DNA of 64,000 nucleotides from Flavobacteriales bacterium UBA2669 (GCA_002359215.1 DEMN01000008.1:186001-250000); one strand, 5' to 3'. Positions 41,029 through 50,854 are shown, numbered from the stretch's first letter. Numbers and translations: made by a program. Notes: generated by a model not told the origin, from the sequence alone.

Positions 41029-43506
41029 ATGACAAAAAATTTAGTTATCGTTGAGTCACCAGCCAAAGCAAAAACTATTGAAAAATTTTTGGGGAAAGAT
41101 TTTATTGTAAAATCTAGTTTTGGACACATTAGAGATTTACCGGGAAAAAACATATCCATTGATATAGAAAACAACTTTGAACCTAATTATGTTGTTCCTA
41201 GCGATAAGAAGAAAATAGTTGCAGAATTAAAAAAATTAGCAAAAGAGGCAGATGTTGTATGGTTAGCTTCGGATGAGGATCGTGAAGGGGAAGCTATTTC
41301 TTGGCATTTATTAGAAGCCTTAGGCCTAGATGAAAAAAAGACCAAACGTATTGTTTTTCATGAGATTACTAAATCGGCAATTACTAAAGCCATAGAAAAT
41401 CCTAGAAAAATCAACACTCATTTAGTTGATGCTCAACAAGCAAGAAGAGTGTTGGATAGACTTGTGGGATATGAGCTATCTCCTGTTTTATGGAAAAAAG
41501 TAAGACCATCATTATCTGCTGGTAGAGTACAATCTGTAGCGGTAAGGTTAATTGTTGAAAGAGAAAGAGAAATAGATAAGTTTACCTATGAATCTGCTTT
41601 TAGAGTAATCGCTTTATTTGAAACCAATGATAAAGCAACAATAAAAGCGGAGCTTCCGCACAGATTTAAAACACAAAAAGAAGCAGAGAAATTTTTAGAA
41701 ACTTGTAATAATGCTGTCTTTACAGTTGAAGATTTAGAAACAAAACCTTCAAAAAGATCTCCAGCAGCACCTTTTACAACTTCAACATTACAACAAGAAG
41801 CAAGTAGAAAATTAGGTTTTTCAGTAGCTCAAACCATGTCGGTAGCTCAAAAATTATACGAATCTGGAAATATAACTTATATGAGAACGGATTCGGTAAA
41901 TTTATCAAATGAAGCAATTGGAGCTGCAAAGAAAGAAATCACAGCTAGTTATGGTGAGGAGTTTTCTCAAGTAAGAAAATTTAGCACCAAATCTAAAGGA
42001 GCTCAAGAAGCTCATGAGGCCATCCGACCAACTTACATGAATAAGCATTCGGTTTCTGGTGATGCTGCTCAAGCAAGGTTATATGATTTAATTTGGAAAA
42101 GAACCATTGCCTCTCAAATGAGTGATGCTAAACTTGAAAAAACTACTATTACTATAGGTATAAATACTTCGAAAGAAAAGTTTGTAGCTAAAGGTGAGGT
42201 ATTGTTATTTGAAGGTTTCTTAAAAGTTTATTTAGAATCTAGCGATGATGATCATCAAGAAGATGAAAAAGAAGGCATTTTACCACAAGTAAAAAAAGGA
42301 GAAGAGCTAAGTTTAAATGAACTTACCGCCACAGAAAAATATAATAATCATCCGCCAAGATATACGGAAGCTAGTTTAGTTAAAAAATTAGAAGAATTAG
42401 GTATCGGACGTCCTTCCACCTACGCTCCAACCATTTCAACCATACAAAAAAGAGGATATATTGTTAGAGAAGATAGAGATGGTAGTCAGAGAAGCTATGT
42501 GTTATTAACACTTAAATCAGGGAAAATTTCTGAAAAACAATTAAAAGAAAACTTTGGTTTTGAGAAGAAAAAAATGTTTCCAACAGATATAGGTATCGTT
42601 GTTACAGATTTCTTGGTTGAAAATTTCGGAAAAGTTTTAGATTATAATTTTACAGCAAGGGTTGAAGAACAGTTTGATGAAATTGCTGAAGGATTAAAAG
42701 AATGGAGCAAGATGATTGCTGAATTTTACAAGCCTTTTCACAATCAAATTACTGATACGCTTGAAAATGCCGAAAGAGCTAGTGGTGAAAGATTGTTAGG
42801 TACAGACCCAAAAACAAAAAAACCAGTTATTGCTCGTATTGGGAGATTCGGACCAATGATTCAGATAGGAAGTACAGAAGATGAAGAAAAACCTCAATTT
42901 GCAAGTTTACTTCCGGAACAAAATATTTCTAGCATAACATTAGAACAAGCGTTAACATTATTTCAGTTTCCAAAAACGCTAGGAAATTATGAAGGTAAAG
43001 AAGTGGTTGTATCTCAAGGTAAGTTTGGACCATATATTAAATTTGATGAAAAGTTTATCTCTTTACCTAAAGGTGAAGAAATTACAGCTGTTAATCTTAA
43101 TAGAGCTATTGAATTAATTAAGGAAAAAGAACAAGCAGATGCTCCTATTGCTGAATATCAAGGAAAACCAGTTCAGAAAGGAGTAGGAAGGTTTGGACCA
43201 TTTATTAAATGGAACAACATGTTTATCAATGTAAATAAGAAGTATAATTTTGACAATCTATCACAAAGTGATATTAAAGAATTGATTGAAGACAAGCTTC
43301 AAAAAGAAAAAGATAAATTCATTCATAATTGGGAAGATAAAGGTATTTCAGTTCAGAAAGCACGTTGGGGAAGATTTAATATTGTTAAAGGAAAAACAAA
43401 AATTGAATTACCAAAAGATACCAATGTAGATAAAATGACGTTGGAAGATGTTGAAAAAATAATTGAAAAACAAAAACCAGCAAAAAAAACCAAAAAGAAA
43501 AAATAG
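41029..43506 (+). CDS. topA: DNA topoisomerase I
   Basis: Type IA topoisomerase that relaxes negative supercoils. It has 825 residues: N-terminal Toprim domain (LVIVESPAKAKTIEKFLG, with acidic ASDEDREGE), central strand-passage domains with catalytic Y284 in NITYMRTDS, and LEELGIGRPSTYAPTI. The C-terminal region has no zinc-finger cysteines but repeated topoisomerase C-terminal units (GRFGPMIQIG, GKFGPYIKF, GRFGPFIKW) and a Lys-rich tail (KPAKKTKKKK), the usual Bacteroidota form. The arginase-like gene follows after 39 nt. Confidence 0.97.
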   Translation: MTKNLVIVESPAKAKTIEKFLGKDFIVKSSFGHIRDLPGKNISIDIENNFEPNYVVPSDKKKIVAELKKLAKEADVVWLASDEDREGEAISWHLLEALGLDEKKTKRIVFHEITKSAITKAIENPRKINTHLVDAQQARRVLDRLVGYELSPVLWKKVRPSLSAGRVQSVAVRLIVEREREIDKFTYESAFRVIALFETNDKATIKAELPHRFKTQKEAEKFLETCNNAVFTVEDLETKPSKRSPAAPFTTSTLQQEASRKLGFSVAQTMSVAQKLYESGNITYMRTDSVNLSNEAIGAAKKEITASYGEEFSQVRKFSTKSKGAQEAHEAIRPTYMNKHSVSGDAAQARLYDLIWKRTIASQMSDAKLEKTTITIGINTSKEKFVAKGEVLLFEGFLKVYLESSDDDHQEDEKEGILPQVKKGEELSLNELTATEKYNNHPPRYTEASLVKKLEELGIGRPSTYAPTISTIQKRGYIVREDRDGSQRSYVLLTLKSGKISEKQLKENFGFEKKKMFPTDIGIVVTDFLVENFGKVLDYNFTARVEEQFDEIAEGLKEWSKMIAEFYKPFHNQITDTLENAERASGERLLGTDPKTKKPVIARIGRFGPMIQIGSTEDEEKPQFASLLPEQNISSITLEQALTLFQFPKTLGNYEGKEVVVSQGKFGPYIKFDEKFISLPKGEEITAVNLNRAIELIKEKEQADAPIAEYQGKPVQKGVGRFGPFIKWNNMFINVNKKYNFDNLSQSDIKELIEDKLQKEKDKFIHNWEDKGISVQKARWGRFNIVKGKTKIELPKDTNVDKMTLEDVEKIIEKQKPAKKTKKKK

Positions 43507-43545
43507 GATTTTTACACCTGTCATTTAATCAACACAAAACACTAT

Positions 43546-44712
43546 ATGGATTTTTTTGATTATTTTCAACCAATAGATTTATCTAAAGAAGTTTTTAACT
43601 TCGATTATAAAAGTAATCACTTTGCCAATAACCTACTTTATTATAGTGAAGAGAACCAAGAGTTATCTGATGTTGCTATAGTAATTATTGGAATTGAAGA
43701 AGAAAGAAATGTAAGTAATAATGAAGGGTGTGGTAAAGCACCCGATTTTGTAAGGAAGTTTTTATATAGACTTTCTTTTAATGGGAAGAAAAAAATTGCC
43801 GATTTCGGGAATCTAAAAAATGGAGCAACTGTAGAAGATACTTATTTCGCTCTAAGTAATATTCTTGAAGAGTTAGTCAAAAAAAATATTATACCTATTA
43901 TTATAGGAGGAAGCCAAGATTTAACTTATGCCAATTTTTTAGCCTACAAAAACTTAGAACAATCTGTCAATTTAGTTTCAGTAGATTCAAAGTTAAACTT
44001 AGATGATGCTAATGAAGCTATTAATGCTGACAATTATTTGGCTAAAATTATCCTTCATCAACCTAATTACTTGTTTAATTTTAGCAATATTGGTTATCAA
44101 AGTTACTTCGTATCTAATGAGGAAATTGAGTTAATTTCTAAACTTTATTTTGATGCTTATCGTTTAGGAGAGATTCAAAACAATATGGAAGATGTTGAGC
44201 CTATAGTTAGAAATGCAGATATTGTTAGTTTTGACGTTTCTTCAATAAGACAAGCAGAAGCGCCTGGAAATAAAAATGCATCTCCAAATGGTTTTTATGG
44301 AGAACAAGCTTGTCAAATTGCAAGATATGCTGGTATTAGCGATAAGCTTACATCTATAGGGTTTTATGAATTTAATCCTGATATGGACTTTAATAATCAA
44401 ACAGCTCATAGTCTTGCACAAATGATTTGGTATTTTATAGATGGGGTAAATAGTAGAAAAAATGACTTTCCTATTGGCAGTCGAAAAGATTATACCAAAT
44501 ATGTAGTTTCGATGTTAGAAGGAGGAAACGATTTGATTTTTTATAAAAGCGATAAAAGTGATCGTTGGTGGATGGATGTTCCATATCCAACACATGAAAA
44601 AATTAAAAATGAAAGACATTTGTTAGTTCCATGTTCCTACAAAGACTATCAAGTTGCCTGTAACAATGAGTTACCGGATATTTGGATTAGAACTTTTCAA
44701 AAATTAATTTGA
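43546..44712 (+). CDS. Arginase/formimidoylglutamase-fold protein with degenerate metal site
   Basis: A 388-residue protein whose sequence order follows the ureohydrolase fold, but the Mn-binding motifs are broken. GGxH is GGSQD (121-125, His replaced by Gln). DAHxD is D147-S-K-L-N151 (His and second Asp lost). SxDxD is S228-F-D-V-S232 (second Asp lost). Only two of six usual ligands remain, so hydrolase activity is unlikely. It is often annotated formimidoylglutamase. It lies between topA and the porP-gld block, a position I recall in other Flavobacteriales, which suggests a retained non-catalytic role. No his utilisation genes are nearby. Confidence 0.85.
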   Translation: MDFFDYFQPIDLSKEVFNFDYKSNHFANNLLYYSEENQELSDVAIVIIGIEEERNVSNNEGCGKAPDFVRKFLYRLSFNGKKKIADFGNLKNGATVEDTYFALSNILEELVKKNIIPIIIGGSQDLTYANFLAYKNLEQSVNLVSVDSKLNLDDANEAINADNYLAKIILHQPNYLFNFSNIGYQSYFVSNEEIELISKLYFDAYRLGEIQNNMEDVEPIVRNADIVSFDVSSIRQAEAPGNKNASPNGFYGEQACQIARYAGISDKLTSIGFYEFNPDMDFNNQTAHSLAQMIWYFIDGVNSRKNDFPIGSRKDYTKYVVSMLEGGNDLIFYKSDKSDRWWMDVPYPTHEKIKNERHLLVPCSYKDYQVACNNELPDIWIRTFQKLI

Positions 44713-44787
44713 GTAATCAATCAAGCAATTAACAAGTTTTTCACGAGTTCTCAACAAGAAATTAACAAAATAAAGTTAAAAAAGTTT

Positions 44788-44817
44788 TTGCATGTTATTT
44801 TTTTTTATTTATCTTAG
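44788..44817 (+). promoter_or_regulatory. Promoter of the porP/sprF-gldKLMN block
   Basis: TTG (44788-44790), 19-bp spacer, TATCTTAG (44810-44817, one mismatch). It leaves a leader of about 48 nt before the ATG at 44872. Confidence 0.45.
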
Positions 44818-44871
44818 CCGACTAATTGAGAAAAATTATATTTATAATTGTAAAAAAAATACCCTAATACT

Positions 44872-45840
44872 ATGAAAAAAATATTACTTTCTGTGTCTTT
44901 TTTGTTCCTAGGAACTTTCTCTTTAATGGCTCAGCAAGACGCACAGTTTACACAAAATATGTTTAACAAATTAAGTGTAAACCCAGGTTCTGCTGGACAT
45001 AATGGTGGTATATGCGGAACATTGTTTACTCGTCAGCAATGGACAGGTTTTGAGGGAAATCCTCAAACACACATGTTGAGTGCGGATGCACGTATAAGTA
45101 AACATGGTGTTGGTCTTACTGTTTTTCAAGATCAGTTAGGGATAGAAAAATCTTTAGTAGCTAAATTAGCTTATGCTTATCATTTAACTTTAGGTCCTGG
45201 TGAATTGGGTATTGGTATTGAAGCAGGTATGCTAAGTAAGTCTTTTAAGGATAATTTCATAGCTATTGATGATCCCACATTAGATCCATCAATTCCTAAT
45301 TCAGGGACTTCTGCAGCTACTTTTGATTTTGGTGCAGGTCTTTATTATTCTATCGCTAACAAAATGTACGTAGGAATTTCTACGTTACATATTCCACAAA
45401 CTTCGATAGAAGATGCAGCTGATCAAGGTGGAGTTGGAGCATTAAATTTTCAACAAGCAAGACATTATTATATAATGGCTGGTTATGACTGGGATATTAA
45501 TAACGATAAAAAGTGGGTGTTAAAGCCCTCTATACTTGCTAAAACAGATGCTGCTTCTACACAGTTAGATGTGAACGTTTTAATGGAATACAATAAGATG
45601 CTATGGGGAGGCGTTACTTATAGAGTTGAAGATGCGATTGGATTATTATTAGGTGTTGACATAGGTGAGGCTATAAATGAGCCTAGTATATCTGGACTGA
45701 AGGTTGGAGTTGCTTATGATTTAACGACATCTGCGTTAGCTGATCATAGTAGTGGAAGTTTTGAAATTATGTTGAGATATTGTACAAGTATTTATAAACA
45801 ACCAAAAAGAGAAGTTTATAGATCTGTAAGATTTTTATAA
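44872..45840 (+). CDS. Type IX secretion system membrane protein, PorP/SprF family
   Basis: A 322-residue outer-membrane protein with a signal peptide (about 1-20, ending LMAQQ) and the family opening QDAQFTQNMFNKLSVNPGSAG. The rest is barrel-like (GLTVFQDQLGIEKS, YHLTLGPGELGIGIEAGMLS) and ends R-S-V-R-F-L. PorP/SprF proteins anchor or deliver adhesins and associate with the type IX machinery. The gene heads the gldKLMN block; a 132-bp gap before gldK holds a short TTGAC/GTCAA repeat and tandem AAGAATT units, so a second promoter there is possible. Confidence 0.94.
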   Translation: MKKILLSVSFLFLGTFSLMAQQDAQFTQNMFNKLSVNPGSAGHNGGICGTLFTRQQWTGFEGNPQTHMLSADARISKHGVGLTVFQDQLGIEKSLVAKLAYAYHLTLGPGELGIGIEAGMLSKSFKDNFIAIDDPTLDPSIPNSGTSAATFDFGAGLYYSIANKMYVGISTLHIPQTSIEDAADQGGVGALNFQQARHYYIMAGYDWDINNDKKWVLKPSILAKTDAASTQLDVNVLMEYNKMLWGGVTYRVEDAIGLLLGVDIGEAINEPSISGLKVGVAYDLTTSALADHSSGSFEIMLRYCTSIYKQPKREVYRSVRFL

Positions 45841-45960
45841 TTAATTGTAACATTTATAAGAATAACCCGTTTAAGCCAACTCGTTTTAAATTTTAATAAG
45901 ATAAGAATTAAGAATTAAGACGTGATAATAAGTTGACCTATAAAGTCAATAATAAAAAAG

Positions 45961-45967
45961 AAGGAGG
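45961..45967 (+). promoter_or_regulatory. Strong Shine-Dalgarno of gldK
   Basis: AAGGAGG, five bases before the ATG at 45973. Most genes in this window have no such element. The surrounding 13-mer AAAGAAGGAGGTA is identical to that before gldN. Confidence 0.8.
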
Positions 45968-45972
45968 TAACA

Positions 45973-47301
45973 ATGAAAAAAATACTAATAATATTAGCAT
46001 TAGTCATACTTTATTCATGTAATAAAGGTAATGGAGAGTTAATTGGTGTTCAAGGAAGGCAAGAATGGTATCAGCCAGATCCTTTTGGAATGCTTTTCAT
46101 CCCTATGGGAAGTTACAATATGGGGCCATCAGATCAGGATGTGCCTTATGCATTGACTGCACAATCAAAAACAGTTTCCGTACAAGCTTTTTATATAGAT
46201 CAAACAGAGATATCTAATAATGAATATCGTCAGTTTGTTTATCATGTTAGAGATTCTATCGCCAGAAAGATATTAGGTGAAGAAATAGATGAAGAATATT
46301 ATTTGTTACTTATGAATGAGTGGGAAGAAGAATATGACGTTCCTATCATTAATTGGTATGCTAAGTTAAAATATAGTGACCCTAAACAGCCTGAAATTAG
46401 GGAAGCATTAGAACCTATGTACTATAACATGGGAGAAAGATACATGGGAAGAAGACAGTTTGATACTAGAAAGTTTAATTATACTTATTATTGGATAGAT
46501 TATAGAAGAGCTGCAAAAAGATCTAGTAGAGATGCTTTAAACGGACCGGAAGGAGCTAGACATGCATTTTCTATGGATAGGTCTCAGTTTATTATGAGAG
46601 ATGTTATAAATGTTTATCCTGATACTTTAGCATGGATTCATGATTTTACTTATTCATTTAATGAACCAATGACTCAAAATTATTTTTGGCATCCTGCATA
46701 TGATGATTATCCGGTTGTTGGAGTTTCATGGAAACAAGCTACTGCATTTAGTATTTGGAGAACTCGTTTATTACACGCTTATTTAGCGGATATAGGAGGG
46801 ACTGTTACAAATGATTTTCGTTTACCAACAGAATCTGAGTGGGAATACGCTGCTCGTGGAGGTTTAGACTTAAGCCCATATCCTTGGGGAGGTCCTTATA
46901 TTAGAAATGCTAGAGGGTGTTTCCTAGGAAACTTTAAACCAATGAGAGGTAATTATATTGATGATGGTGGTTTTCATACGGTAAAAATAAACTCTTATAA
47001 CCCAAATGATTATGGGTTGTATTGCATGGCAGGGAATGTTGCTGAATGGACAAGTAATGCTTTTGATGAGTCTGCTTACAATTTTGCACATGACTTAAAC
47101 CCTGATTATATGTATGATGCTAAAGATGACGAACCTGAAGTATTGAAAAGAAAAGTAATCAGAGGTGGTTCTTGGAAAGATATAGGCTATTACCTTCAAA
47201 CAGGAACAAGAACGTATGAGTATCAAGATACAGCTAAATCTTATATCGGTTTTAGGTGTGTGATGACCTATTTAGGAAGAGCAAAAGATGACAATTTGTA
47301 A
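45973..47301 (+). CDS. gldK: Gliding motility / type IX secretion lipoprotein GldK (PorK)
   Basis: A 442-residue outer-membrane lipoprotein (lipobox LYSC, C16) with a formylglycine-generating-enzyme-like (sulfatase-modifying factor) domain: FGMLFIPMGSYNMGPSD, YIDQTEISNNEYRQFVY, RLPTESEWEYAARGG, GNVAEWTSNAF, VIRGGSWKD. In the type IX system GldK forms with GldN a periplasmic ring bound to the outer membrane. GldJ has a similar domain, but linkage to gldLMN and the opening GVQGRQEWYQPDPFGM fit GldK. The start is fixed by a strong Shine-Dalgarno sequence. Confidence 0.95.
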   Translation: MKKILIILALVILYSCNKGNGELIGVQGRQEWYQPDPFGMLFIPMGSYNMGPSDQDVPYALTAQSKTVSVQAFYIDQTEISNNEYRQFVYHVRDSIARKILGEEIDEEYYLLLMNEWEEEYDVPIINWYAKLKYSDPKQPEIREALEPMYYNMGERYMGRRQFDTRKFNYTYYWIDYRRAAKRSSRDALNGPEGARHAFSMDRSQFIMRDVINVYPDTLAWIHDFTYSFNEPMTQNYFWHPAYDDYPVVGVSWKQATAFSIWRTRLLHAYLADIGGTVTNDFRLPTESEWEYAARGGLDLSPYPWGGPYIRNARGCFLGNFKPMRGNYIDDGGFHTVKINSYNPNDYGLYCMAGNVAEWTSNAFDESAYNFAHDLNPDYMYDAKDDEPEVLKRKVIRGGSWKDIGYYLQTGTRTYEYQDTAKSYIGFRCVMTYLGRAKDDNL

Positions 47302-47358
47302 AATTTTATAAACGTAAAACCTATCTAAATTATATATTAACTTTTAAAAATTAAAATT

Positions 47359-48156
47359 ATGGGATTTATTGAATTTTTATTTGAAACCAAAAAAGGTAAA
47401 ACCATCATGGGTATTCTCTATGGTGCAGGTGCGGCAGTTGTAATTGTTGGAGCACTATTTAAAATTATGCACTGGCCTGGTGCAGGTCCAATGCTTGTTA
47501 TTGGATTAAGTACTGAAGCATTAATCTTCCTTGTATCAGCATTTGAACCGCAACACTTACCCTTAGATTGGACGTTAGCTTACCCAGAGTTAGCAGGAAT
47601 GGATGATGAAGATGGTCATGGACATGGAAAAAATAAAGGTTCTGTAACAGAACAGCTAGATAATATGCTAGAAGAAGCTAAAATTGGACCTGAATTAATT
47701 GAAAGTTTAGGACAAGGATTAAGAAGTTTAAGCACAAATGCTAATAAATTATCAGAAATTTCGGATGCATCTGTTGCTACAAATGAATATGCAGACAGTT
47801 TAAAAAATGCATCTGTTAAAGTAACTGCTTTAGCAGGAACTTATGAAGAAGCTTCTCAAGCTTTAACAGGACTTTCAAGTGCTGCTGAGTCTGGAGCTTC
47901 TACAGGTGATAACTTAAAGAAAATGGCGTCTACTTTAGAAGCATTAAATTCTTCTTATGAATCTCAATTACAAGGGTCTCAACAGCAAGCAGAAACAATG
48001 CAAGCTATGTATGCCGGTATTACTGCATTAATGACGAACTTATCTGATTCTGTAGAAGATACTAAACGTTATAAAGACAATATTGCTGAGTTATCTACTA
48101 ACTTATCAGCTCTTAATAACATTTATGGTAACATGCTTACTGCAATGAAATCGTAA
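47359..48156 (+). CDS. gldL: Type IX secretion / gliding motor protein GldL (PorL)
   Basis: A 265-residue inner-membrane motor subunit. Two transmembrane helices lie near the N-terminus (about 14-33 and 42-61, GILYGAGAAVVIVGALFKIMHWPGAG in part), followed by a cytoplasmic helical domain from about 90 onward. GldL forms a pentamer around GldM and converts proton motive force into rotation that powers secretion and gliding. It starts 57 nt after gldK without a Shine-Dalgarno sequence. Confidence 0.96.
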   Translation: MGFIEFLFETKKGKTIMGILYGAGAAVVIVGALFKIMHWPGAGPMLVIGLSTEALIFLVSAFEPQHLPLDWTLAYPELAGMDDEDGHGHGKNKGSVTEQLDNMLEEAKIGPELIESLGQGLRSLSTNANKLSEISDASVATNEYADSLKNASVKVTALAGTYEEASQALTGLSSAAESGASTGDNLKKMASTLEALNSSYESQLQGSQQQAETMQAMYAGITALMTNLSDSVEDTKRYKDNIAELSTNLSALNNIYGNMLTAMKS

Positions 48157-48198
48157 CTAATTATTTTTTTGTTTAACTTAATTTAAAATTATAAAATT

Positions 48199-49872
48199 AT
48201 GAGTGGAGGAGATTTACCACCAAGGCAGAAAATGATTGGTATGATGTACCTAGTATTAACTGCTTTGTTAGCGATGAACGTTTCTAAAGATATTTTAGAT
48301 GCCTTTATTGTAGTGAATGGAGGTATTGAAAATTCAACCGAATCATTTGCAGATAAAACTGGGATTTATTATACAGCATTTGCTAGTGCTGCTGCAGAAA
48401 GTGATATTGCTAAAAAGTATCAAGAAAAAGCAAATACAGTTAAAAAAATGTCAGATGATTTATATGGTCATATTGCTGAATTGAAAAGACAATTAATAAA
48501 ACAAACTGATGGCTTACCTGATGGTGCGCCTGATAGTTTGTTTCATATAAGTAAAGTTCAAAGTAAAGATAATTACGATGTTCCTACTTTAGTAATGGGA
48601 TTAGCAGATCCAGCTAAACCAAAAGATGGGGAATGGTCTGCTGTTGATTTAAAAAATAAAATTAATAAATATAGAGACGATATATTGGCATTATTTAGTG
48701 AAAATAAAGAAGCTCAGGATATGATGAAGCAAACACTTGATGTTTTAGAGACGCCTGATCCACCAAAAGGGTCGGGAGATGATAAAAATTGGGAGTCTGC
48801 TAATTTTTATCACGTACCTTTAGCTGCTGTAATTACCATTTTATCAAAATTACAATCTGATGTTAGAAGTGCAGAAGCTGAGGCGGTAGCTAAGCTTTAT
48901 GAAAATATTGATGCGGGTTCTGTATCATTTAGTAAAGTAGATGGTTTTGCTTTTGCAAAAAAGGCTTATGTGTTAGATGGAGATTCATTTTCAGCAGAAA
49001 TTTTTACCGCTGCATACAATGATTTAGAGAATCCGGATATTTTTATAGGAAAATATGATAGTGCTTTAGTGGCTAATGGAGAAACTGATGAAACTAAAAT
49101 TATGCAAGGTCCTAAAGGAGAATCTTGGGAAAGCACTTCTGGAGGAAAAGAAGGATGGTTCCAACTTAAAGATGTACAAGCAGGTAAAGGTTATTTAAAA
49201 ATTAAAGAAGGGATTGGTGTGCATGATTGGAAAGGAATAATCAAGGTTAAAACGAAAAAAGGACCAAAAATTTATCCTTTTGACCATTCTTTTGAAGTAG
49301 GAAGGCCTTCTACAACAGTCGCTGCAGAAAAGATGAATGTATTTTATATTGGTGTTGACAATCCCGTTTCTGTATCCGCTCCAATGCCTAATTTTACAGC
49401 ATCAGGTCCAGGATTGAGTAAAACATCTAAAGGTTATGTTATGCGTCCTCCAGCATCTGCAAAAACAGTCACTATTACTGTTACCGGAGAAGATGAAAGT
49501 GGAAAGAAAGTTAAACTTGGTAGTTCTGAGTTTAGAGTAAAAAGAATCCCTGATCCGGTTTCATCAATTGTCGGAAAGTCTGGTTCTTTTGCGATTAAAA
49601 AAGCAGCTATAAATGCAGCAAGTACTGTTCAAGCACAAATGGATAATTTTGATTTTGAGGTAAATGTTAATGTGTCTTCGTTTAAATTTTCTACTGTAAA
49701 ATCAGGGATGATTACAGAGGAAAAGGTAAATGGATTTAGATTAAACGGAACTTGTAAAAATATGATAAGTGCTGCTACTAGAAATCAGAAGTTTTATATT
49801 GAAGATATTAAATGTAAAATGCCTGACGGTTCTACAAGAACATTAGCTCCAATTATTATAACTGTAATATAA
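48199..49872 (+). CDS. gldM: Type IX secretion / gliding motor protein GldM (PorM)
   Basis: A 557-residue protein with a short cytoplasmic N-terminus, one transmembrane helix (about 11-32, KMIGMMYLVLTALLAMNVS) and a long periplasmic part made of a helical domain followed by Ig-like domains (for example STTVAAEKMNVFYIGVDNPV near residue 372). It dimerises, runs through the GldL pentamer and transmits rotation across the periplasm to the GldK/GldN ring. It starts 42 nt after gldL without a Shine-Dalgarno sequence. Confidence 0.96.
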   Translation: MSGGDLPPRQKMIGMMYLVLTALLAMNVSKDILDAFIVVNGGIENSTESFADKTGIYYTAFASAAAESDIAKKYQEKANTVKKMSDDLYGHIAELKRQLIKQTDGLPDGAPDSLFHISKVQSKDNYDVPTLVMGLADPAKPKDGEWSAVDLKNKINKYRDDILALFSENKEAQDMMKQTLDVLETPDPPKGSGDDKNWESANFYHVPLAAVITILSKLQSDVRSAEAEAVAKLYENIDAGSVSFSKVDGFAFAKKAYVLDGDSFSAEIFTAAYNDLENPDIFIGKYDSALVANGETDETKIMQGPKGESWESTSGGKEGWFQLKDVQAGKGYLKIKEGIGVHDWKGIIKVKTKKGPKIYPFDHSFEVGRPSTTVAAEKMNVFYIGVDNPVSVSAPMPNFTASGPGLSKTSKGYVMRPPASAKTVTITVTGEDESGKKVKLGSSEFRVKRIPDPVSSIVGKSGSFAIKKAAINAASTVQAQMDNFDFEVNVNVSSFKFSTVKSGMITEEKVNGFRLNGTCKNMISAATRNQKFYIEDIKCKMPDGSTRTLAPIIITVI

Positions 49873-49899
49873 TTACATTAGACGAATAAAATCACAAAG

Positions 49900-49906
49900 A
49901 AGGAGG
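49900..49906 (+). promoter_or_regulatory. Strong Shine-Dalgarno of gldN
   Basis: AAGGAGG, six bases before the ATG at 49913, in the same 13-mer context (AAAGAAGGAGGTA) as before gldK. Confidence 0.8.
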
Positions 49907-49912
49907 TATATC

Positions 49913-50758
49913 ATGAAATTAATTAAAATTGGTACATTATTGTTGGTGGGAGTATTATTGACTGCTGGATTGAGCTTGTCTGCACAAGATTTAAAAGTGC
50001 TGGATAAGCCTTGGGTTAAAGAAAACACACCTACTAGACGGGTTATTCCTTATACTCATGTAAGAGAACAAGATGTAATGTGGCATAGAAGAATATGGAG
50101 AGAAATTGATTTAAGAGAGAAAATAAATCATCCTTTGTATTATCCTACTACAAAAATTGATGATAGAAAATCGTTATTTGATGTGATTAAAGATGCTGTT
50201 CTTGCAGGTGAATTATCATCTTATGACCCAAGTGATGATGAGTTTAAAATCAAACTAACTCCCTCTGAAGCTATGGCAAAAATGGGAGATACAATTTCAG
50301 TTCTTGTTGAAGATCCTGAAACATTTGAACTAGTTGAAACTAACACATATCAAGAAATTTCTAGTGTTGATGTTGTTAAGTACCATATAAAGGAAGACTG
50401 GTTTTTTGATAGAGAACGTTCTATTATGGACGTTAGAATAATGGGAATAGCACCATTAGTGAGTGTGTTAGATGAAAATGGTCAGTTTAAAGGATTAAAA
50501 AGTCTTTTTTGGATATATTTCCCTGAAGCTCGTTATGTGTTTGCTAATTATGATGTGTTTAATAGACAGAACGATGCAGAACGTAGAACTTTTGAAGATA
50601 TCTTTTGGAAAAGAATGTTTAACAGCTACATTATTAAAAGATCTAATGTGTATGATAGAATGTTAATTGACTACAAAATGGGAATTGATAGACTGTTAGA
50701 AGCGGAACAAGTAAAAGAAGAGATATTTAATATGGAACATGATGTATGGCATTTTTAA
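49913..50758 (+). CDS. gldN: Gliding motility / type IX secretion protein GldN (PorN)
   Basis: A 281-residue periplasmic protein with a signal peptide (about 1-24, ending LSLSAQD). The family features WHRRIWREIDLREKINHPLYYP and the C-terminal PEARYVFANYDVFNRQND are present. GldN binds GldK to build the outer-membrane-attached ring of the type IX machine. It starts 40 nt after gldM, has its own strong Shine-Dalgarno, and is followed by a strong terminator. Confidence 0.96.
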   Translation: MKLIKIGTLLLVGVLLTAGLSLSAQDLKVLDKPWVKENTPTRRVIPYTHVREQDVMWHRRIWREIDLREKINHPLYYPTTKIDDRKSLFDVIKDAVLAGELSSYDPSDDEFKIKLTPSEAMAKMGDTISVLVEDPETFELVETNTYQEISSVDVVKYHIKEDWFFDRERSIMDVRIMGIAPLVSVLDENGQFKGLKSLFWIYFPEARYVFANYDVFNRQNDAERRTFEDIFWKRMFNSYIIKRSNVYDRMLIDYKMGIDRLLEAEQVKEEIFNMEHDVWHF

Positions 50759-50771
50759 ATGTGTTTAAACC

Positions 50772-50813
50772 ATATAAAAAAAGCTGCTTAAATTTAAGCA
50801 GCTTTTTTTATAT
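50772..50813. terminator. Bidirectional terminator after gldN
   Basis: A perfect 42-bp palindrome: 21-bp arms (50772-50792 and 50793-50813) with core AGCTGCTTAAA and seven-T runs on either strand. It serves both gldN and the convergent trpS. Confidence 0.95.
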
Positions 50814-50854
50814 CAAATTTTTTCTTGAGAGAAGAAGATTTTTTTACTATAAAA

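Noticed and set aside
45933..45949. TTGAC/GTCAA repeat before gldK
   Set aside because: Only 5 bp arms; could be chance in AT-rich DNA.
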